A model generated the notes under the pieces. The model was not told where the DNA came from. It saw only the letters and a program-made list of their open reading frames with translations, and did not search any database. Shown one piece after another: positions 57,775 through 64,000 of a stretch of DNA of 64,000 bases. A program made the position numbers and the translations under genes. Each line of letters starts with the position of its first letter. Position 1 is the first letter of the stretch. The stretch is from Boswellia sacra (taxonomy: Eukaryota > Streptophyta > Magnoliopsida > Sapindales > Burseraceae). The stretch is taken from the NCBI GenBank assembly GCA_013180625.2, contig SNVD02004565.1, positions 992,001 through 1,056,000 on the forward strand. The letters run 5' to 3'.

Positions 57775-59447
57775 TAAGTCTTGTCGCTTATTGTCATTGT
57801 TGTTGTGTTGACGTCACACAAGTTTAATGTGAATGGTAGTGTAGACAAATTTGGTTAGGGTGCTCACTGATAGTAGGATAAACTTAGTATTGAGAAGTAA
57901 CATGCCACTTAATTGACAATCAGGATCATTATTCTCGGTATCATGATTCATGAACCGGCAAGTAACACTTGTTAACAAACTCTTAAAGCCATAACTTGCA
58001 GACCATACGTTCCCCAGTGGTAGCGAAGAACTTCATGTAAGAGTGCACGGCGACTAGCAGAATTCATTGTTGGGCACGCCGCAGATCAAGGTGTAGAAAA
58101 TAATTTTGTTCAGGGAAACATCCACAGCCCGTCATTCAAGGAAGAAAATGGTTGTCATTTTCCTTTGGAAACTATTGAGTACATCAAATACCAGAATGTT
58201 AGGATTTTCCTAGTCAAGGCTAACCTGTCTTAGGAGCAAATAATAAAAAACTTGGGGAGATAGAATTGCAATTTGAAAGCCAAAAATCTATTACAAATTC
58301 TTGACCCTGTCAGAAAAAAAGGTCTTGGACATGGTTGGATAAATTATTTTTTATCGTCGTGAAAAATTAGTAGTGTTAGACTTATAATTTAATTATCATT
58401 TAAAGTTTATAAAAAATTTATAATTTGATGTGATAGTTTATATAACAAAAATTATTAGAGGAGAAAGAAATAAAAATGAATGAGAAAAGTTATATTTTTT
58501 TATCGAATTTTTGTAGCCTAGATTGTAAAGTCAAATTTTAAGTTTTAGGTTATATTTAGATTGTAGTCCTTATTGTAGAAAAAAATGAAGCTTAGTTCCT
58601 CGATAAGGTAAGATCTTGGCATCCATACCAGCGATTTCCACTAAGGCACGTTCCATTAACTTTCTAAAGTATAAGGTAAATTAAGCCTAAAACAACGGGT
58701 CTGTCTTAAAATAATCCTAGAATTGCCCATTTCAGCCGGTTAGCTTGGTTGGGATGAATCATCATTCTTACTTTTTATATGAGGATTTGATAAAACAGAA
58801 ATGCAACATTATTATTATTCAATATTATTTATTTATTATATACTTTAACAATCCAGTAAAACTATAACATTAAATTATGTAAGAACAAAAATAACTGTCT
58901 TTTGAATAATAACAACTGCTTTTTATCTTATTTTACTTTTTTATATTTTTGGGGGGTAGGTTGTGAAAATGACATCCTTCATCTTTATCTTTGGGCTTTG
59001 CTAACTCTTCATTGTTTTCTATGCATCTTGCCGTCTTAGGCAGCCAGATGCTCAGGCTTCAAGCCACTTCTACCATGTATTAGCATGTCCAAATATGCTT
59101 CTGGCTGTGAAATATACAACCAACGACAGTACCATGCGTAATAAGATAGCATGTGACATCCAAAATTTGAGGGCATTACAAATCCAGGAATGCCCTGAAT
59201 TGGAATGTATTTCAACTGTATAGATACGTTGTCAATTCATAATTTACATTTACCATCTACAACATCCCGGAAAACTACAGACAATCTCTTCACATGGGGT
59301 CTTCCCTGTTTGCACGGTGAAAAAAGAACAAAAGAAAAAGCAATATCATCGATTTACCTCATTTGTTCTCCAGAGGGGTTACAGGCCCCTTCATGGATGT
59401 GATGTTTGATATGTTAAGGTTTTCATCATCAAACCTTTTAACAACCG
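57775..59447. other. Convergent 3' intergenic spacer
   Basis: About 1.7 kb between the EDM2-like pseudogene and the stop of the TBC gene. An AT-rich block at 58370-58500 (TTTGATGTGATAGTTTATAT and onward) resembles 39130-39310. No gene-like frame. Confidence 0.5.
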
Positions 59448-62400
59448 TTATTTTTCATCCACCTTGAGGGAGTTAAGTCTTCTCAATCTTTGATCAAGTT
59501 CGGCCATGACTGCTGGTTCTTGCTTTTTCCTTTGCTTTGATATCGTGTTGGTTGTCATTGAGCCAATTTTATCAAAAGCAACCTGTAAAAATAGATGCTT
59601 TAGCCGTCTTAATTTTTTCAAGAAAAGAAAAGAAGCAACGAGGGCAAAAAAAATGAAAAGGAAAGATCAATGATATATTTTCTTACTGTCAATAGATCGT
59701 CTGGATCAAAGAGGTGATGGGTGGTTCTCTGTAAAATGTTTATTACATCACCAACATGGTGGGTTAGGATTAACTCCTCTTCCTTCATCTGCCATAATTA
59801 GCTCTCATGTCATTATCTTATGTCAAGAACCGGCAGTCAAGAAACTTACTAAGTTGATTAGACAAAGTGAAGCGTTTTTGGAAGTCTGATGGGAAGAGAA
59901 ATAGCACCTTAAATATAGCCAAAGCAACATGAAATAGAACCTTTGCCCCCTCGTAGAAAAGAACATCCCATACCCGCAGAGTTGTCTGTAAATCAGGCAT
60001 CCAGAGGACAGAATTCTCATTAACAAAACAATCTCAAACTGATTATCGATTCTATTTAAGAAGGATGAGAAATGGTCTAACCTCTGAGGGCAAACTCTTA
60101 GAAAAAAGACATAAGAACCACTCGGTGGCAACAAGGGAGACATCAAACTCCAATGCTTCCAAATGAGTGGCAATCCTGTATTTTTTAGGCCCCGATTTTT
60201 AAAATGAACAACAATTAAAGATAAGAACTTTCAGCAAAGTTGCAATCGGAGAATATACCTTGGGCACTTTTTAACAAGCAAATCTTTGAAGACTCTTTGT
60301 TCAACATGGCATCCCGATAAGTTATTTGTATAGCAGTCATTAACTAAGACATTCTCTAGAAGGACAGCAAGCATCCAAAAAGCATCTTCCTCTGTTTTCA
60401 TCACAAGTAACAGCAGTGCTGCAACATAATTCAAGCCCTGCACGAGTATGAAATGAAAATAGGCTTATCCACTAGGAATTAAAGATCACATTTCCTTCTT
60501 AACAGAAAGAAAAAAAGGCAGGAATTAAATAAAAATTGAAGCTACAGCCACTGCAAATTTCAAGGCTCATCTACAAAATAAATTGAGAGGAAACATCTTC
60601 AGACACAGCATGTAGTTTGATTGTGGACAAACATTGATAAAATCATACAATACATTATGAAAGAATTTCTAGCACACCATAACAAGAGGAACCAGAACTA
60701 GGAAGATGACAATTATATCTAATATTTTGCTTTGTATTTTTGTAAGCAATGATATCTAGTATATCAAAAGACTAGAGCCAGATGCATCTTGTAGACATTT
60801 TAGTTCAAGAAACAATAACTTTGAATGAAATGGCAACTTCCTAAAAGTTAAAACTTGCAAAAAGATCATATCCATACAATAGGACAGATACAGAAGTGTC
60901 ACACTGATGCCAATATCATATTGGCTAAAATTACTGGGAGCTATTTTATTCACAAATATAGGCAAAAACTAAAAGCTAAGAGGAACGATAGATGCATGAG
61001 TTGCAATGCAGCCGAAGAGAAGCTGTGCAGATGTGTGTGTGTGTGAAAAAGAGAGAGTTCTGTTCTGTATGTATTTGGTGATCTTGTCTTACTGTCAGAT
61101 GCATATATGCAAACTTGGCCCAAGAGACTGACACAATCCATTAAATGAATTATAAGAGAAAATAAACCCACCTGACAATAGCCAACATCAGAGTCGCGAA
61201 ATGAATACCCAACAAGAACTCGCCGGAGAGCAGCATGACCCTCAGGAGTATCCAGCCATGGGTGACCAGGGAAGGTTCGTGGTAGGTCCTATATATGTAC
61301 AGAAAGAAGAAGACCAAGACATGAGCAAGCAATAAAATCAAATAAAATAACAAGGACTAACCCCTCCCATCCTTACTTTGGTTTCACAATATTACTTAAT
61401 TATGGTACTCAAACATCATTAAGCCAGATGATAACCAACTGTACATCTTGTTTATGAACCAGGATGCTATTCAGTGTTTTGATAAGCAGTCTACATAAGA
61501 AACTCGTCAGATCTAATCCTTTCCAATTAAAACAGTCCGGAGTAATGCCACTCCAAAGACAAACCTTAGGATGACATCTAGTGACTGAAGTCAGATTATT
61601 TATATAATATGAACATCAAGTATAATGGTAGTCAAACACTCAAACTTGGCATCTTTGAATCTTCGAGTTTCTTCTCAGCACCATCAGTAGTAAACTAATT
61701 TTCCATTTGATAAACTTCTAATACAATAATCAAGGATAGGGTTGCACCACGTACATGCATACCGCTTTGAGTGTCAATTTCACTTCACTAAAGAAAAGAA
61801 TGGTGCTCTGCTCGTCTAGGCAGAGGCCACCAATATCAAACTAAATCAATATCATCACATTTCTGAATCAATAATTCAATATGTCTGTGATCCAATGTCA
61901 GTATACTTAAATACTATTGTAAATAATGAAGGTCATAGCAACCCTGCAGCATTTCATTGGTTTCTAGAAATTTATCAATCAAACAAATAATGCCCTATCA
62001 ATGCATCTCTGGATCTATCTCGTCCGGACAACACAAACCAAAACTAACCCAACTCTATCTGAGAAACAAAATATCAACCTAAAAGCAAGATTTCTGATAC
62101 CAAATTCGTGGTGCAAACGACAAAATCTTTCAAAACGAAGCTAAGCTAATCCCATAATTCCAACATAAACAAATCACTTGCAATAGAAAAGTTTAATCCA
62201 AAATGCACTCACATGATCAATCTGCTTAGTAGCAGGCGTGACCTTGCCGTCAACAGCCTTTGTCAAATCATTATAATAACTCTCAGGAACAGTAGACTTT
62301 TTCTTGGCTGCACCGGAGAGCGAAAACCAAACTTTTGGCCTAAGAACAGGAGGGATACCCTTCCTTATAAGCTTCTTCAATGTAATTGCATTAGCAAAAT

Positions 62401-62704
62401 TTGACAACTTTAGAGACGATTTAAGGGCAATCCCTTCAGATATTGAAGAAATCTGAGGCTGCAAATACCAATTTGCTCCTTTGCTAGCCTCTAAAGCCCA
62501 CCAAACGCGGCCTTGTTCCCTGACTTTCTCTCTCACCTCGTTTAGAACATTCACATCATCCACATTGCCTTCTACTGTGAAACCATAAAGGTCCTGGAAT
62601 TTGACAGTGATGTTTGCTCTTCTTGCATGTATGCTCGGTCTCAAGAATGGAATTTGTGCTTGTAACTCTAAGGCCAGGTCCCTCTTGCTTTGTGTTCCAT
62701 ACAT
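59448..62704 (-). CDS. TBC-domain Rab GTPase-activating protein, 398 aa, seven exons
   Basis: Exons on the minus strand: 62704-62213, 61288-61172, 60437-60259, 60175-60082, 59985-59908, 59788-59687, 59582-59448; all GT-AG, in phase, 1197 bases. Start [19 protein letters not shown]. The TBC domain begins at about 112 ([20 protein letters not shown]). The arginine-finger motif is split by intron 1: IDH|DLPRTFP, with R168. The glutamine finger is [17 protein letters not shown] (Q203). Later blocks include [36 protein letters not shown] and a basic C terminus. Both catalytic residues are present, so it should be an active Rab GAP in membrane traffic. It is like plant proteins annotated as growth hormone-regulated TBC protein 1 or TBC1D2. 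The Rab it acts on is not known. Confidence 0.95.
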
Positions 62705-64000
62705 TTCTTCTCTTTTTGTGATAGATCAAGAAAGACAAGATGGGATTTTTTATTACAGTTGTTACAAGGAAATTGTCAAATGAAAAATGGAAACTTTACA
62801 AGCATCAAACTATGAAATGGTCAATTCTTCACAGAAACTTCAAATGGGTATTCCACAATTCCGATGAACACAACTTACAAACAAATATCCCATTAAAAAG
62901 CTCGGATTTTCATTATAATAAATTGAATTTAGATAAATTGAACAAGTAAAAATTAAAACTTTTTCTTTTGAAGTGGGCTTAAGAAAACAAGAATGAAATT
63001 TGTTTTTCTTTTTTTTAGAAAACAAAATAAACCCCAGAACAGGGTATTAAACCCAAAAAAAAAAAAAAATTGGAGAGCAAAAAGTGAGGGCCAGGAAAAG
63101 ATCTCTCTACTAACGCAAATACAAACTAAAATAAACACAAAAAGCTCTAAAAGGAAAAATAGGATGAGTTTTCAAAAATGGAGATTATAGAGGTTCAGAA
63201 ATCCGATGATTGAAAAAGAGCCGAACTTTCAGGGGTTATTAAAGCTTGAAATTATAGAGAAAACGAAAAAATAGGTGGCCTGAGAGCCGAGATGGTCTTT
63301 GTCTTTAAGGGGACGAGGAAGAAAGTGATACCTGATAAGTGTGAAGTTGACAAGAAATTTGAGTATTTGGGGCTTTTTTGTAATTACATATTGTTTGAAA
63401 ACCCTTTTGTAAATGTAAAAGATATTTTTGGAACGTTATGAATAGAGTGGATTTACAAGAGGCGTTGATATGGTTGAGGTGTTCTACGCTGTGGGATAGC
63501 TTAAACATTGCTCGTAAGGGTGTAATTTTTGTGTGACTAAATTGCCACTCATGCTTTCACGACATTACCCTTTGAGGTTGCTACTCACGGATAAATTTTA
63601 AAATGTTCTCTTATTCAAATAAAATTTTGATACGTCATTGCACAAATTTAAGATATTAGCTTTTTCAAATAAAATTTTGATATGTCATTGGACAAATTCT
63701 AAACTTTAACATTTTGTCACTTTATGTGTACGCACAAGGGGCTCTTTGATATTATATGAGTAACCTTAAATTTTGTTTTTAAGGGCAATGTTAAAACTTT
63801 AAAAATTAAATACAAATTTTAATCCATTTCAAAAGTTATACTTTACATTGTAAAGATCATTGAAAATAATTATAAATGATCATTTTCTAGGTAGTTTAAT
63901 GATTATTATGATGAGAGTACATAGATTTTTGAAATTCTAATATGTGTTCTTATATTATAATCTCATACAAATAAGGGAAAATTTTTCCCATATTAGTTAT
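62705..64000. other. Upstream flank of the TBC gene and end of window
   Basis: Leader and promoter of the TBC gene probably lie in 62705-63500. A poly-A run (63055-63069) and AT-rich sequence follow. An imperfect 50-base tandem duplication is at 63611-63710. No gene is seen up to the window end. Confidence 0.5.
63611..63710. repeat. Imperfect 50-bp tandem duplication
   Basis: Two adjacent 50-base units, each with TTCAAATAAAATTTTGATA followed by (C/T)GTCATTG and ACAAATT, starting at 63611 and 63661. The second half of the units has diverged. Confidence 0.75.

Noticed and set aside
1..64000. CRISPR arrays, bacterial operons or a phage-defence system
   Set aside because: The window is plant nuclear DNA with spliced genes; the tandem repeats found are short local duplications, minisatellite or LTR enhancer units.

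Overview
This is a nuclear, AT-rich piece of a flowering-plant genome, most likely a eudicot. The genes have many short exons with GT-AG introns. They include plant-only families: FBA-type F-box genes, a fasciclin-like arabinogalactan protein, a plant fimbrin and an EDM2-like gene. A nuclear tRNA-Ile(AAU) and several plant transposons are also present. The species cannot be fixed from the sequence. Gene models below were spliced by hand from reading frame and splice sites, without alignment software.

Layout. 1-9.7 kb: a tandem F-box cluster on the + strand, with one copy cut by the window edge, an 11-codon relic, two intact copies, a decayed pseudogene and a more diverged intact copy. 12.5-14.0 kb (-): a four-exon gene for a conserved small protein of unknown function. 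14.7-16.2 kb: a 1.4-kb foldback element with ~500-bp inverted arms around a CGAGTGTC-rich core. 18.3-19.1 kb (-): an acidic Ala/Glu/Pro-rich protein whose first coding exon has only five codons. 22.1-25.3 kb (-): a structurally complete LTR retrotransposon encoding only gag and protease (TR-GAG type). Each of its LTRs carries five tandem matches to the plant mitosis-specific activator (MSA) motif next to a TATA box.

27.1-29.8 kb (+): a RhoGDI gene. 29.8-34.8 kb: gene-poor, with two MITE-like elements. 35.7-36.5 kb (+): a GPI-anchored fasciclin-like AGP with an intron in its leader. 38.1 kb (+): tRNA-Ile(AAU). 40.1-45.1 kb (+): a 14-exon fimbrin. 46.0-49.0 kb (-): an ankyrin/double-BTB protein, convergent with fimbrin. 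50.5-57.8 kb (+): an EDM2-like gene (PHD fingers plus methyltransferase-like domain) with its introns, carrying one nonsense codon and three frameshifts, so a pseudogene. 59.4-62.7 kb (-): a TBC-domain Rab GAP, convergent with the EDM2-like locus.

The genes do not form a pathway. RhoGDI, fimbrin, the TBC protein and the FLA all relate to cytoskeleton, membrane traffic or cell surface, but this is ordinary neighbourhood content. The most unusual signals are the MSA-like enhancer array in the LTRs, the foldback element, and the two decaying loci (F-box cluster and EDM2-like gene).
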